DNA of 64,000 nucleotides from Paraburkholderia saeva (GTDB lineage Bacteria; Pseudomonadota; Gammaproteobacteria; Burkholderiales; Burkholderiaceae). How positions within the stretch are numbered: position 1 is the stretch's first letter; every line of letters starts with the position of its first letter. The stretch spans positions 496,001-560,000 of the forward strand of contig NZ_CAJQZC010000002.1 in the NCBI RefSeq assembly GCF_907164555.1, in the 5' to 3' direction. The notes below the pieces were generated by a model. The model was not told where the DNA came from. It ran no database searches and saw nothing but the letters and a program-made list of their open reading frames with translations. Positions 28,880 to 38,328 of the stretch are shown here, in pieces. The position numbers and the translations under genes were made by a program.

Positions 28880-29974
28880 TTGAGCCGTTTCTGGAGCGAC
28901 ATCGTTCACCGGTTGAAGCCGTATGTGCCAGGCGAGCAGCCGCTGCACATGAACCCCGTGAAGCTGAACACCAACGAGAATCCGTATCCGCCGTCGCCAC
29001 GCGTGCTCGATGCGATTCGTCACGAACTCGGCGAGACCGCCGATACACTGCGCCGCTATCCTGATCCGACCGCCCTCAGACTGCGCGAAACGGTCGCGAA
29101 GTATCACAGCATCCGCATAGAACAGGTGTTCGTCGGAAACGGTTCGGACGAAGTGCTCGCGCACGTCTTTCAGGCCTTGCTGAAGCACACGCAGCCGATC
29201 CTTTTCCCCGACATCACGTACAGCTTCTATCCGACGTACGCACGTCTTTACGACGTCCAATACCGCACCATTGCGCTCGACGATGCGTTCGCGATCTGTC
29301 TCGACGACTACGCGGCACCCAACGGCGGCGTGCTGTTCCCGAATCCGAACGCGCCGACCGGCCGCGCGCTGCCGCTCGCTGAAATTGAACGGTTGCTCGA
29401 GCGGAACACGGAGTCGGTCGTGGTCGTGGATGAAGCGTATGTCGACTTCGGCGCGCAATCGGCGATCGGCCTGATCGATCGCTATCCCAATCTGCTGGTG
29501 GTTCATACGGCTTCGAAGGCGCGCTCGCTCGCGGGCATGCGCGTGGGTTTCGCGTTCGGCGATGCGGCGTTGATCGACGCGCTCAATCGCGTGAAAGACA
29601 GCTTCAACTCGTATCCGCTCGATCGCCTCGCACAGGCCGCCGCGATCGCCGCGTACGAAGACGACGCATGGTTCCGCGACAGCTGCCGCAAGGTGATCGC
29701 GAGTCGCGAGCGGCTGTCTGCCGGGCTCACCGCGCTGGGATTCGAAGTGGTACCGTCAGCCGCGAACTTCGTGTTTGCGCGCCATGAGGGCTATGAAGCG
29801 GCCGCGCTTGCCACCCGACTTCGCGAGAAAGCGATTTTCGTGCGTCACTTCAACGCGCCGCGCATCGATCAGCATCTGCGCATTTCCATCGGCACCGATG
29901 CCGAGTGCGATGCGCTGCTCGACGCGCTGCGCGAAGACATCGGTGGCTACGTGGGCCAGGTTGGATTGCGCTGA
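28880..29974 (+). CDS. hisC: Histidinol-phosphate aminotransferase
   Basis: PLP enzyme that transaminates imidazole-acetol phosphate in histidine synthesis. The 364 residues belong to the fold-type I class II aminotransferases: [11 protein letters not shown] near the N-terminus, [16 protein letters not shown], and the PLP lysine motif [14 protein letters not shown]. The start is TTG 28880; AAAGGAG at 28865-28871, eight bases upstream, supports it, and the residues [20 protein letters not shown] are conserved in relatives. It is outside any his operon in this window, so it may be the second HisC copy common in Burkholderia. Confidence 0.92.
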   Translation: MSRFWSDIVHRLKPYVPGEQPLHMNPVKLNTNENPYPPSPRVLDAIRHELGETADTLRRYPDPTALRLRETVAKYHSIRIEQVFVGNGSDEVLAHVFQALLKHTQPILFPDITYSFYPTYARLYDVQYRTIALDDAFAICLDDYAAPNGGVLFPNPNAPTGRALPLAEIERLLERNTESVVVVDEAYVDFGAQSAIGLIDRYPNLLVVHTASKARSLAGMRVGFAFGDAALIDALNRVKDSFNSYPLDRLAQAAAIAAYEDDAWFRDSCRKVIASRERLSAGLTALGFEVVPSAANFVFARHEGYEAAALATRLREKAIFVRHFNAPRIDQHLRISIGTDAECDALLDALREDIGGYVGQVGLR

Positions 29975-29976
29975 AT

Positions 29977-30006
29977 AAAAAAACGGGCGAAACGCCCGTT
30001 TTTTTA
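29977..30006. terminator. Bidirectional terminator between hisC and the ferredoxin gene
   Basis: AAAAAACGGGCG, loop AAA, CGCCCGTTTTTT: a symmetrical stem with A and T tracts, able to end transcription from both converging genes. Confidence 0.92.
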
Positions 30007-30031
30007 TTGCACCGGCTGTGCCGCGATTCCG

Positions 30032-30325
<294 letters not shown>

Positions 30326-30354
30326 TCATTCCGCCAGCCACCAGTTTACGCTGC

Positions 30355-30867
30355 TTACGGCTGCGCTGCCTGACCCGGCTCGGCATCGAGCGCCGCGACC
30401 TTTTCCGTCAGCCATTTTTCCACCGAAGGAAACACGAATTTGCTGACGTCGCCGCCCAGCTGCGCGATTTCGCGGACTATCGTGCCCGAGATGAACTGGT
30501 ACTGATCGGACGGCGTCATGAACATCGTTTCGACGTCGGGCAGCAGATAGCGGTTCATGCCGGCCATCTGGAACTCGTATTCGAAGTCGGACACGGCACG
30601 CAGCCCGCGCACGATCACGCGCGCGTTATTCGTCCGGACGAAGTCTTTCAGCAGCCCCTTGAAGCTCATGATCTGCACGTTCGGATAATGGCCTAGCACT
30701 TCGTGCGCGATATCGAGGCGTTCTTCGAGCGTGAAGAAAGGCTTCTTGTTGCGGCTGTCGGCGACACCGACCACCAGCGTATCGAAAATGCTCGACGCGC
30801 GCCGAACGAGGTCTTCGTGACCGCGCGTCAGCGGGTCGAATGTGCCCGGGTACACGGCGACTACCAT
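30355..30867 (-). CDS. coaD: Phosphopantetheine adenylyltransferase
   Basis: Fourth step of coenzyme A synthesis, making dephospho-CoA. The 170-residue protein has the nucleotidyltransferase start [19 protein letters not shown] (TxGH form of the HxGH motif, residues 6-24), [12 protein letters not shown], and the [15 protein letters not shown] segment corresponding to the ISSTxVRE motif, here with Gly in place of the second Ser. Length is normal. rsmD precedes it on the same strand. Confidence 0.96.
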   Translation of the reverse strand: MVVAVYPGTFDPLTRGHEDLVRRASSIFDTLVVGVADSRNKKPFFTLEERLDIAHEVLGHYPNVQIMSFKGLLKDFVRTNNARVIVRGLRAVSDFEYEFQMAGMNRYLLPDVETMFMTPSDQYQFISGTIVREIAQLGGDVSKFVFPSVEKWLTEKVAALDAEPGQAAQP

Positions 30868-30975
30868 GAGACTTCTCCTCTCTGTTCACTGGAACGGGCT
30901 GTTCAGCGCCCGCGAATGCTTCTGCCAGGCCGCACGCGTGACGGCGGGCGTCCGGTGCTTGTTATGGAAGGCGCA

Positions 30976-31593
30976 TTATTCCTCATTTTCGCGCTGCAGC
31001 AAATGATAGTGGACCGCGCCCGCCTTGCCCTGGCGGACGATAGTCCAGCCGGCCAGCGCCTCTGTCTGTGCGATGTCGAGCGCTTCGGCCGCTTCCACAT
31101 ACAAAAAACCGCCAATGCTTACAAGCGGCACGGCGAGCGTCAGCGCGCGTGCAAGCAGGTCGGTTTCGAACGGCGGATCAAGGAATACGACATCGAACGA
31201 ACCGGGCGCGAGGCTCGCACCGAGGCGCAGCGCGTCGGCTTCGGCGATCTCGATGGCGCGCGCGGCCAGTTTCGCCTGATTCGCGCGCAACTGCGCGGCC
31301 GCGCGCCCGTTGCGCTCGACCATCAATACGCGCGCGGCGCCGCGCGACGCGGCCTCGAAACCCAGCGCACCGCTGCCGGCGAAGAGGTCCAGACAGCGCA
31401 GGCCTTCGAGTCGCTGCCCAAGCCAGTTGAACAAGGTTTCACGCACGCGGTCGGGTGTCGGACGCAGGCCATCCAGATCGAGCACCGGCAGCGGCGTGCG
31501 CTTCCAGTCGCCGCCGATGATGCGGATTGCGTGCGGCGCCTTGCTGCGGCCTGAAGATGCGCCGTGCGCGCGGGAAGGAGAGGATCGGGGCAT
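30976..31593 (-). CDS. rsmD: 16S rRNA (guanine(966)-N(2))-methyltransferase
   Basis: Methylates G966 of 16S rRNA with SAM. The 205-residue protein has the SAM-binding motif LDLFAGSGALGFEAASRGA (about 68-86), the catalytic DPPF, and an N-terminal IRIIGGDWKRTPLPV element typical of RsmD. The first 20 residues are Ser/Arg-rich and extra relative to E. coli. rsmD-coaD is a conserved pair; it is divergent from ftsY, also a conserved arrangement. Confidence 0.94.
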   Translation of the reverse strand: MPRSSPSRAHGASSGRSKAPHAIRIIGGDWKRTPLPVLDLDGLRPTPDRVRETLFNWLGQRLEGLRCLDLFAGSGALGFEAASRGAARVLMVERNGRAAAQLRANQAKLAARAIEIAEADALRLGASLAPGSFDVVFLDPPFETDLLARALTLAVPLVSIGGFLYVEAAEALDIAQTEALAGWTIVRQGKAGAVHYHLLQRENEE

Positions 31594-31865
31594 GCGGAAT
31601 TCGTCTTGCTGAAGAGTTGCCCGCGTCTGCGACGGCGGGCCGGAGCGCCAACGTTACCACAGGCCCGCGCCGGTTCGCCGTGGACGCCACCTGGACCGGC
31701 GGGGAAGCTCTGCGCGGCTTCGGCAAGGCGTCCGGGGACGGGCTGGAGCGCGCCTGATAAAATGTGCGGCTTCCAGCGCCTTGCATCCCGCATTGCCACG
31801 CTGCCTGCCGCTGTCGCGTGGTCGTGCGTCGCGGGAATCGGCGCGCGCTCTCACCACGCCAGATC

Positions 31866-33269
31866 ATGTTCAGTTTTTTCAAACGATTCAAGGGCTCGAA
31901 AACCTCCGACGCCGCGCCGCAGGATGAGGCGGCCGCCGACGCGCCGGTTGCGGCTGAGGCGCCCCCGGTCGTCGAGCCGGCTCCAGCGCCTGTAGCGCCA
32001 GCAGTTGCGCGAGAACCCGCGCCAGCGCCGGTGCAACGCGTCGATACGCCGCTGCCTTCTGCGCCTCCGGCATCTCCGGCGACGGGTCAGCCTGTGGCCT
32101 CGCCTGCAACCCCAGTCGCCGAACCGGCACCTGCTGCCCGTACGCCCGATGCCGCGTCCATCGCTCCGTCAGTCCGGCCTGTCGCCCCAGTTTCCGCGCC
32201 GCCGGCTTCCCCTACAACCGCTGCGCCGACAACCGCACCGCGGCCGCCGCAACCCGTCGCGCAGCCAGCTGCCGCACCGTCGGCCGCCTCCACTGGGCCG
32301 GCCACGCGTGATGCAGCAGACGAAGAAACCGTCGAAATCGTCCCGCCGCCCGCGCCCGAACCGGCCGCAAAGAAATCCTGGCTGACACGTCTCAAGACCG
32401 GCCTGTCGAAGACCAGTTCGAGCCTGACGGGCATCTTCGTCGGCGCGAAGATCGACGAAGACCTGTACGAGGAACTCGAAACCGCGTTGCTCATGTCCGA
32501 CGCCGGTGTCGACGCCACGGAATTCCTGCTCGAATCGCTACGCGAGAAAGTCCGCAGCGAACGGCTGACCGATCCGCAACAGGTGAAGGCCGCGCTCCGC
32601 ACGCTGTTGATCGATCTGCTAAAGCCGCTCGAAAAATCCCTGATGCTGGGTCGTGCGCAGCCGCTCGTGATGATGATCGCGGGCGTGAACGGCGCGGGCA
32701 AGACGACGAGCATCGGCAAGCTCGCCAAGCATCTGCAGCGTTTTGACCAGTCGGTGCTGCTCGCGGCCGGCGACACGTTCCGCGCCGCCGCGCGCGAGCA
32801 GCTCGCGATCTGGGGCGAGCGCAACAACGTGACGGTGGTCGCGCAGGAAAGCGGCGATCCGGCCGCGGTGATCTTCGATGCCGTCGGCGCCGCGCGCGCG
32901 CGCAAGATCGACGTGCTGATGGCCGACACGGCCGGCCGTCTGCCGACCCAGCTGCATCTGATGGAAGAACTGCGCAAGGTGAAGCGCGTGATCGGCAAGG
33001 CGCAGGACGGCGCGCCGCACGAAGTGCTGCTCGTCATCGATGCGAACACCGGCCAGAATGCGCTCGCGCAGGTCAAGGCGTTCGACGATGCGCTCGGCCT
33101 GACCGGCCTCATCGTCACGAAGCTCGACGGCACCGCGAAGGGCGGCATCCTGGCTGCGATCGCACGGCAGCGTCCGGTGCCGGTCTACTTCATCGGTATC
33201 GGGGAAAAAGTCGAGGATTTGCAGCCGTTCAGCGCCGAGGAATTCTCCGACGCGCTGCTGGATTTCTAG
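31866..33269 (+). CDS. ftsY: Signal recognition particle receptor FtsY
   Basis: SRP receptor GTPase that targets nascent membrane proteins. The 467-residue protein has a membrane-targeting N-terminus (MFSFFKRFKGSK), a long Ala/Pro-rich, acidic A domain to about 165, then the NG GTPase: [15 protein letters not shown] (G1), DTAGRLPT (G3), TKLDGTAKGG (G4). The Pro/Ala-rich A region is unlike the acidic one of E. coli but similar low-complexity regions occur in Burkholderia. ATG 31866 is supported by the amphipathic start. It ends at a strong terminator. Confidence 0.95.
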   Translation: MFSFFKRFKGSKTSDAAPQDEAAADAPVAAEAPPVVEPAPAPVAPAVAREPAPAPVQRVDTPLPSAPPASPATGQPVASPATPVAEPAPAARTPDAASIAPSVRPVAPVSAPPASPTTAAPTTAPRPPQPVAQPAAAPSAASTGPATRDAADEETVEIVPPPAPEPAAKKSWLTRLKTGLSKTSSSLTGIFVGAKIDEDLYEELETALLMSDAGVDATEFLLESLREKVRSERLTDPQQVKAALRTLLIDLLKPLEKSLMLGRAQPLVMMIAGVNGAGKTTSIGKLAKHLQRFDQSVLLAAGDTFRAAAREQLAIWGERNNVTVVAQESGDPAAVIFDAVGAARARKIDVLMADTAGRLPTQLHLMEELRKVKRVIGKAQDGAPHEVLLVIDANTGQNALAQVKAFDDALGLTGLIVTKLDGTAKGGILAAIARQRPVPVYFIGIGEKVEDLQPFSAEEFSDALLDF

Positions 33270-33307
33270 CCAGCGAGCGTTGCGCCAGCGCCAGAACGGG
33301 CGGCAAT

Positions 33308-33350
33308 AAAAAGGGCGTCGAGTGCACGAACCGCACTCGATGCCCTTTTT
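33308..33350. terminator. Bidirectional terminator between ftsY and the isomerase gene
   Basis: A-tract 33308-33312, a long stem (GGGC, one mismatch, then TCGAGTGC/GCACTCGA) around loop ACGAACC, and a T run at 33346-33350. It serves both converging genes. Confidence 0.9.
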
Positions 33351-33383
33351 GCATCGTCCGGTCAATATCGGGACGCGCCCACG

Positions 33384-34028
33384 CTATTCCGCGTCCGGCT
33401 GGACACCCGGCGCTGCACGCTGAAACGCGTCGAGCGTCATCGCGTATTCGTAGATCCTGTGAATCACGGGATACGGCGCCGTGTCGATCTTGAAGCGGTG
33501 CGCGTTGAACACCTGCGGAATCAGACACGCATCCGCCAGCGTCGGCGTATCGCCGAAACACAGCTTGCCGGTACGCGCATCGCCGGCAAGATGCGTCTCC
33601 AGCGTCGCGAAACCCGATTCGACCCAGTGGCGATACCACGCGTCCTTCGCTTCCTCGCCGATAGCGACCGTGTGCTTCAGGTATTTCAGCACGCGCAGGT
33701 TGTCGAGCGGATGGATCTCGCACGCGATCTGCAACGCGACCGAGCGGACATACGCGCGATCGCGCGGCGCAGCTGGCAAGAGCGGCGGCTCCGGATGCGT
33801 CTCGTCGAGCCACTCGATGATCGCGAGCGACTGCGTGAAAACATCGTCGCCGTCGACGAGCGTCGGCACGATCGCGTCCGGATTCAGCCGCCGGTACTCG
33901 GGCTTCAACTGCTCGCCGCCGTTACGCACGAGATGAACCGGCACATATTCGTATGGCAGATTCTTCAGATTCAGCGCGATCCGGACACGATACGACGCTG
34001 AACTACGAAAATAACTGTAGAGCTTCAT
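33384..34028 (-). CDS. maiA: Zeta-class GST: maleylacetoacetate or maleylpyruvate isomerase
   Basis: A 214-residue glutathione-dependent cis-trans isomerase. It opens with MKLYSYFRSSASYRVRIALNLK, the zeta-class SSxSYRVRIAL active site, has the glutathione-binding SLAIIEWLDE, and the C-terminal helical domain with FGDTPTLADACLIPQVFNA. It overlaps in type with both MaiA (tyrosine) and NagL (gentisate route). The adjacent FAH-family gene, 30 bp upstream on the same strand, supports a ring-cleavage product pathway; no ring-cleaving dioxygenase is in the window, so which acid is the substrate stays open. Confidence 0.88.
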   Translation of the reverse strand: MKLYSYFRSSASYRVRIALNLKNLPYEYVPVHLVRNGGEQLKPEYRRLNPDAIVPTLVDGDDVFTQSLAIIEWLDETHPEPPLLPAAPRDRAYVRSVALQIACEIHPLDNLRVLKYLKHTVAIGEEAKDAWYRHWVESGFATLETHLAGDARTGKLCFGDTPTLADACLIPQVFNAHRFKIDTAPYPVIHRIYEYAMTLDAFQRAAPGVQPDAE

Positions 34029-34058
34029 GCGCCGTGTCTCCTCTCCTGACCGGCGCGG

Positions 34059-34757
34059 TCAGACAACGCGCACGCTGAAATCGCCCAGCCCGTCGACGCC
34101 GCCCTTCATCACCTGGCCCTTCACCACTGCGCCGACACCTTCCGGTGTGCCCGTAAAGATCAGATCGCCAGGTTGCAGCTCGAAGAGCGTCGACAGATAG
34201 GCGATCGTGTCCGGAATCGACCAGATCAGGTCCGACACGTCGGAGCGCTGCTTTTCCTCGCCGTCGACGGTGAGCCAGATCGCGCCCTTTTCGATGTGTC
34301 CCACCTTCGAGGCCGAATGGATCGGGCCGAGCGGCGCCGAATGATCGAACCCCTTCGCCGTATCCCACGGACGACCGAGCTTCTTCGCTTCAGCCTGCAG
34401 ATCGCGGCGCGTCATGTCGAGCCCGAGCGCATAGCCATAGACGTGCTGGAGCGCGTGTTCAGCGGGAATGTCCTTGCCTGCCTTGCCGATCGCCGCGACA
34501 AGTTCCATCTCGAAGTGCACATTATTCGAAAGCGCCGGATACGGAAAGGCGCCGGTTTCGCCCGGCGCGACATAAACAACGGCGTCGGCCGGCTTGCAGA
34601 AAAAGAACGGCGGCTCGCGGTCGGGATCATGCCCCATCTCTCGCGCATGCGCCGCGTAATTGCGACCCACACAGTAAATCCGGCGCACCGCAAACTGCTC
34701 GCTCACTCCGACAACAGGCACCGCGACAACCGGCGCCGGCGCAAACACGTAACTCAT
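34059..34757 (-). CDS. Fumarylacetoacetate hydrolase family protein (fumarylpyruvate hydrolase-like)
   Basis: A 232-residue protein of the short FAH fold: IYCVGRNYAAHAREMG near the N-terminus, FEMELVAAIGKAG with metal-ligand Glu residues, ALGLDMTRRDLQ, and the C-terminal DLIFTGTPEGVGAV. Its length and the neighbouring zeta-class isomerase fit a fumarylpyruvate hydrolase (gentisate degradation), but these motifs also occur in other beta-diketone hydrolases. The two genes form a short operon, isomerase last. Confidence 0.87.
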   Translation of the reverse strand: MSYVFAPAPVVAVPVVGVSEQFAVRRIYCVGRNYAAHAREMGHDPDREPPFFFCKPADAVVYVAPGETGAFPYPALSNNVHFEMELVAAIGKAGKDIPAEHALQHVYGYALGLDMTRRDLQAEAKKLGRPWDTAKGFDHSAPLGPIHSASKVGHIEKGAIWLTVDGEEKQRSDVSDLIWSIPDTIAYLSTLFELQPGDLIFTGTPEGVGAVVKGQVMKGGVDGLGDFSVRVV

Positions 34758-34964
34758 CCCGTTCTCCGTTTTCTGTGAAATGCCGCCCGAAGCGGCGACG
34801 AAACGCCAAGTGTAACGCGCGCCCGCGATCTTGCAGGACCGCGACAGATGCGATACTGGAGGTCTTTACCGCTTTGACGGCCTGCCGCGAGCGCAGATTT
34901 CCCGAATAACGGGCCACATGCGCGGGCCGTCGTGCCACAGGCCAACCCGCAACCCTTGCATCCG

Positions 34965-35939
34965 ATGACCGAATCCGCCGACACCGCTCCCGATACGCTC
35001 TCCTGCGCCCGTTTCATCAAGGAAATCGGCCGCGGGCCGAACGGCGCGCGCGCTCTCTCCGCCGAGGACACGCACAGGCTGTACGGCGCGATGCTCGACG
35101 GACGCGTGTCCGACCTGGAGCTTGGCGCGGTGCTGCTGGCGTACCGCGTGAAAGGTGAGAGCGCGGACGAACTGGCAGCGATGCTGTCGGCCGCGCACGC
35201 GTCGTTCGAGCCCGTCCGCGTGACCCACGACGCATTTCAGGCGGTCTCGATTCCGAGCTACAACGGCGCACGCAAGCAGGCGAATCTCGTGCCGCTGCTG
35301 GCGATGCTGCTCGCCCGCGAAGGCGTGCCGGTGCTGGTGCACGGCGTGACCGACGATCCCGGCCGCGTGACGAGCGCCGAAATCTTCGCGCATCTCGGTG
35401 TCGATCATGCGCGAAGCCGCGCGGACATCGAAGACTCACTGGCCGCGCGCCGCCTCGCGTTCTCGCCAATCGCGACGCTCGCGCCGAAGCTCGCGCGCCT
35501 GCTCGCGCTGCGCAGGCGCATGGGCGTGCGCAATTCGACGCATACGCTCGTCAAGATCCTGCAGCCGTTCGAGCCGCACGGGCTGCGCCTCGTGAACTAC
35601 ACACATCCGCCTTATCGCGAAAGCCTCACGCAGCTGTTCGCCGCGCATCCGGACGCGGCCATCGGCGGCGCGCTGCTGGCACGCGGCACGGAAGGCGAGG
35701 CCGTCGCGGATACCCGGCGTCAGGTGCAGATCGACTGGCTGCACGACGGCGCGTGCGAAACGGTTGTCGCCGCTGAACGCTCGTCACCGGATGCGCCCGA
35801 AGTGCCGCTGCCGGAAGCCCGCGACGCAGCCACCACGGCGGCATGGATAGAGGCCGCGTTGCGCGGCGAAGTGCCGGTCCCGCAGGCCATCAGCCGTCAG
35901 GTCGAACTGATTGCCGGAATCGCGAAACGGGCCGCCTGA
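34965..35939 (+). CDS. ybiB: YbiB-like, TrpD-family glycosyltransferase-fold DNA-binding protein
   Basis: A 324-residue protein with the anthranilate phosphoribosyltransferase fold: an N-terminal helical domain (CARFIKEIGRGPNGARALSAEDT) and a Rossmann-type C-domain (VRNSTHTLVKILQPF). The TrpD2 family it belongs to, E. coli YbiB, binds nucleic acid and is under LexA control in E. coli rather than making phosphoribosyl anthranilate. The PRPP loop of true TrpD (GTGGD) is not seen. ATG 34965 gives a normal length; a few extra residues upstream are not conserved. It reads into the leu leader region. Confidence 0.88.
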   Translation: MTESADTAPDTLSCARFIKEIGRGPNGARALSAEDTHRLYGAMLDGRVSDLELGAVLLAYRVKGESADELAAMLSAAHASFEPVRVTHDAFQAVSIPSYNGARKQANLVPLLAMLLAREGVPVLVHGVTDDPGRVTSAEIFAHLGVDHARSRADIEDSLAARRLAFSPIATLAPKLARLLALRRRMGVRNSTHTLVKILQPFEPHGLRLVNYTHPPYRESLTQLFAAHPDAAIGGALLARGTEGEAVADTRRQVQIDWLHDGACETVVAAERSSPDAPEVPLPEARDAATTAAWIEAALRGEVPVPQAISRQVELIAGIAKRAA

Positions 35940-36016
35940 GCCTGTCTGGCGCGGCTGCGGGCACGTTCGTGCCGCGCTTGCCGCACCTTTCGACCCGCCG
36001 GACTGAAGATCGCGGG

Positions 36017-36046
36017 TTGACAGACTCCCACACGCTGACATACAGT
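36017..36046 (+). promoter_or_regulatory. leuA promoter
   Basis: A perfect -35 TTGACA (36017-36022), an 18-bp spacer and -10 TACAGT (36041-36046). Initiation seven bases after the -10 falls at the ATG of the leader ORF at 36053, so the leader peptide mRNA would have little or no 5' untranslated region. Confidence 0.7.
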
Positions 36047-36052
36047 CACCGG

Positions 36053-36127
36053 ATGCGTTCCCTTCCGAACACCCTCCGCAGCACCCTCAGCCGCCTACCG
36101 CGGCTTCTATCGCTACGTCTAGCGTAA
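36053..36127 (+). CDS. leuL: Leucine-rich leader peptide (leuA attenuator)
   Basis: A 24-residue ORF, MRSLPNTLRSTLSRLPRLLS then LRLA, with eight Leu. Leu codons include CTA four times, rare in this GC-rich genome, clustered in the last third. No ribosome-binding site is needed if the mRNA starts at the ATG, as the promoter spacing suggests. The last Leu codons (36111-36117, CGCTACG) can pair with CGTAGCG at 36134-36140, and a second hairpin CCGCGC/GCGCGG follows at 36141-36165. A stalled ribosome would disturb the first. This is the pattern of leucine biosynthetic leader peptides; ribosome stalling at scarce Leu-tRNA is the inferred signal. Family homologues not checked. Confidence 0.72.
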   Translation: MRSLPNTLRSTLSRLPRLLSLRLA

Positions 36128-36433
36128 GTCAGGCGTAGCGCCGCGCATCCAGCTTCAGCGCGCGGTCCTCCAGCAGTTCCGCAGTCCGTTTCACCCCAGA
36201 TCCGCCGTTCCTCTTACAACCTGTCGTCAGTGTTCGTCCGTTTATCCAGCGGATGAATCGCGAGGTCAAAATGCACGTTGCATGGACACAAGCCATCACC
36301 GTCACGAGCGTCATCATCGCGATGACCTTCTTCGTTCGCGCCCGTTCGTTGCTGCCGCTAGCCCGCATTGCCCGCCCCCTTGCACGCTGACACGCACCCG
36401 CATACGAACACGACACTACGAACGAGGCTCACC
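36128..36433 (+). promoter_or_regulatory. leuA 5' leader region
   Basis: Between the leader peptide and leuA are 306 bases. They hold the hairpins CGCTACG/CGTAGCG and CCGCGC/GCGCGG (36111-36165) and a second small ORF at 36271. I see no hairpin with a T run, so a classical rho-independent terminator is absent; attenuation may use Rho or control translation. A possible long-range pairing is ATCCGC near 36210 with GCGGAT at 36249. Confidence 0.55.
36271..36390 (+). CDS. Small ORF upstream of leuA, Ile/Val/Thr-rich
   Basis: A 39-residue ORF preceded by GAGGT six bases before its ATG. Its middle ([14 protein letters not shown]) is rich in Ile, Val and Thr, resembling ilv-type leader peptides, and would also form one short hydrophobic helix. 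Its end has Leu codons TTG, CTG, CTA and CTT. It stops 43 bp before leuA. No function is known; it could be a second leader peptide or a small membrane protein. The evidence is the ribosome-binding site and composition only. Confidence 0.4.
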   Translation: MHVAWTQAITVTSVIIAMTFFVRARSLLPLARIARPLAR

Positions 36434-38095
36434 ATGTTGCGCAATCCCGCTGAGAAATACCGCCCTTTTCCCGCCGTCCGCCTGACAGGCCGCAAGTGGC
36501 CGAGCCGCACGATCGAGCGTGCGCCGGTCTGGATGAGCACCGATCTGCGCGACGGCAACCAGTCGCTGATCGAACCGATGAGCATCGCGCAAAAGCTCGA
36601 ATTCTTCGAGACGCTGGTCGCTATCGGCTTCAAGGAAATCGAAGTCGGCTTTCCGTCGGCTTCGCAGACTGACTTCGATTTCGTTCGCAAGCTCATCGAT
36701 GAAAAGCGTATTCCCGACGACGTGACGATCGAAGTCCTCGTGCAGGCGCGCGAAGAACTGATCGCACGCACATTCGAGGCGCTCGAAGGCGCGCCGCGCG
36801 CGATCGTGCATCTGTACAACGCGATCGCGCCCTCGTTCCGCAAGATCGTGTTCAACCAGTCGAAGGACGAAGTGAAGGCACTCGCCGTCGAAGGCACGCG
36901 GATCATCCGGCAATATGCCGACGCGCGCCCGGAGACACACTGGATCTATCAGTACTCGCCGGAAACGTTCAGCATGACCGAGCTCACGTTCGCGCGCGAA
37001 GTGTGCGACGCGGTCGCGCAGACGTGGCGCCCGACGCGCGATCACAAGATGATCGTGAACCTCCCGGCCACCGTCGAGGCGGCAACGCCGAACGTCTTCG
37101 CCGACCAGATCGAATGGATGGACCGCAATCTCGGCTATCGCGACAGCATCGTGCTCTCGGTGCATCCTCATAACGACCGCGGCACGGCCGTCGCCGCCGC
37201 CGAACTCGCGTTGATGGCGGGCGCGGATCGCGTCGAAGGGTGCCTCTTCGGCAACGGTGAGCGCACGGGCAACGTCGACATCGTCACCCTCGCGATGAAT
37301 CTCTACACGCAGGGCATCGATCCGGAACTCGATTTCTCGGATATCGACGCGGTGCGTCGCGTAGTCGAACGCTGTAACCAGATTCCGGTGCATCCGCGCC
37401 ATCCGTATGCAGGCGATCTCGTGTTCACGGCGTTTTCCGGCTCGCATCAGGACGCGATCCGCAAGGGTTTCGCGCAGCAGGCGCCCGACGCCGTCTGGGA
37501 AGTGCCCTATTTGCCGATCGATCCGGCCGACCTCGGCCGCAGTTACGACGCGGTCATCCGGGTGAACAGTCAGTCCGGCAAGGGCGGCTCGACGTATCTG
37601 CTCGAGCGCGGCATGGGCTTCACGCCGCCCCGCCGTGTGCAGATCGAGTTCAGCCACGCGGTGCAGACGGTCGCGGATCAGTCCGGCGAGGAAATCACCG
37701 GTGACGCAATCTGCGCGCTCTTCACCCGCGAGTACTTCGAGACGGAAGGTCCGGCCGCGCGCGTCAGCGCGACGTCCGTGCGGTGGGAAAGCCGCGACGT
37801 CAGCATCGCGACTTCGACCGATATCCGCGCGGAAAGCAGCGCCGGTTCGCATGCGCAATCGGTGGCGCAGGCGATATCGGCGGCGGCTGGTCAGCCCGTC
37901 GAGATCACGTCGTGCGAAATCCAGCGGACGACAGACGGCCGCGTCGCGGCGTTTGTCGGCTGTCGCGTCGGCGGGCAAACCGTGCGCTACGGCGTCGGTG
38001 TGAGTGACGACGAGGCAACTGCTGTTGTCGATGCGGTGGTGAGCGGCGTCAATCGCGCGGTGTGGGCACCAGTGGACCGGCGCTTCGCGGCTTGA
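36434..38095 (+). CDS. leuA: 2-isopropylmalate synthase (long, actinobacterial/fungal-type)
   Basis: First committed enzyme of leucine synthesis, condensing acetyl-CoA with 2-ketoisovalerate. The 553-residue form has the catalytic TIM barrel with [15 protein letters not shown], the metal-binding [14 protein letters not shown], and the C-terminal LeuA allosteric domain (about 430-550), which binds leucine for feedback inhibition. The N-terminus [20 protein letters not shown] marks the long LeuA class also found in Actinobacteria and fungi, not the E. coli class. ATG 36434 follows GAGG. The leucine leader upstream suggests double control by enzyme inhibition and attenuation. Confidence 0.95.
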   Translation: MLRNPAEKYRPFPAVRLTGRKWPSRTIERAPVWMSTDLRDGNQSLIEPMSIAQKLEFFETLVAIGFKEIEVGFPSASQTDFDFVRKLIDEKRIPDDVTIEVLVQAREELIARTFEALEGAPRAIVHLYNAIAPSFRKIVFNQSKDEVKALAVEGTRIIRQYADARPETHWIYQYSPETFSMTELTFAREVCDAVAQTWRPTRDHKMIVNLPATVEAATPNVFADQIEWMDRNLGYRDSIVLSVHPHNDRGTAVAAAELALMAGADRVEGCLFGNGERTGNVDIVTLAMNLYTQGIDPELDFSDIDAVRRVVERCNQIPVHPRHPYAGDLVFTAFSGSHQDAIRKGFAQQAPDAVWEVPYLPIDPADLGRSYDAVIRVNSQSGKGGSTYLLERGMGFTPPRRVQIEFSHAVQTVADQSGEEITGDAICALFTREYFETEGPAARVSATSVRWESRDVSIATSTDIRAESSAGSHAQSVAQAISAAAGQPVEITSCEIQRTTDGRVAAFVGCRVGGQTVRYGVGVSDDEATAVVDAVVSGVNRAVWAPVDRRFAA

Positions 38096-38116
38096 CTGGC
38101 GACATGGCGACATGGC

Positions 38117-38200
38117 GGCAGGCGGCAGGCGGCAGGCGGCAGGCGGCAGGCGGCAGGCGGCAGGCGGCAGGCGGCAGGCGGCAGGCGGCAGGCGGCAGGC
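38117..38200. repeat. Perfect tandem repeat, 12 copies of 7-bp GGCAGGC
   Basis: Twelve exact copies of GGCAGGC run from 38117 to 38200, 21 bp after the leuA stop. The unit is a multiple of neither 3 nor a helical turn. Such perfect short repeats mutate by slippage, so copy number is likely to differ between strains. The paired G runs could also form a two-layer G-quadruplex. No protein is supported; a frame through it is low-complexity. Confidence 0.97.
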
Positions 38201-38328
38201 AAATTTAGCTCAACATCAGATTCAAAGCGGCAAATCAGGTCGGCGAAGCGTCGAAACATGGCGCGACGCCGCGCGTCATGCGCCCGGGTGGCTCACAAGG
38301 CTGTCTGGCGAGGCGAAACCCACCGGTT

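Noticed and set aside
36416..38113. 565-codon open frame opposite leuA
   Set aside because: Same artefact; leuA is complete and conserved on the other strand.
38117..38200. CRISPR array
   Set aside because: The repeats are 7 bp and contiguous with no spacers, so this is a simple tandem repeat. No cas gene is near.
37987..38259. Frame on the minus strand through the 7-bp array, LPPAACR-type repeat protein
   Set aside because: It exists only because 7 bp x 3 is in frame; it overlaps the end of leuA and has no ribosome-binding site.
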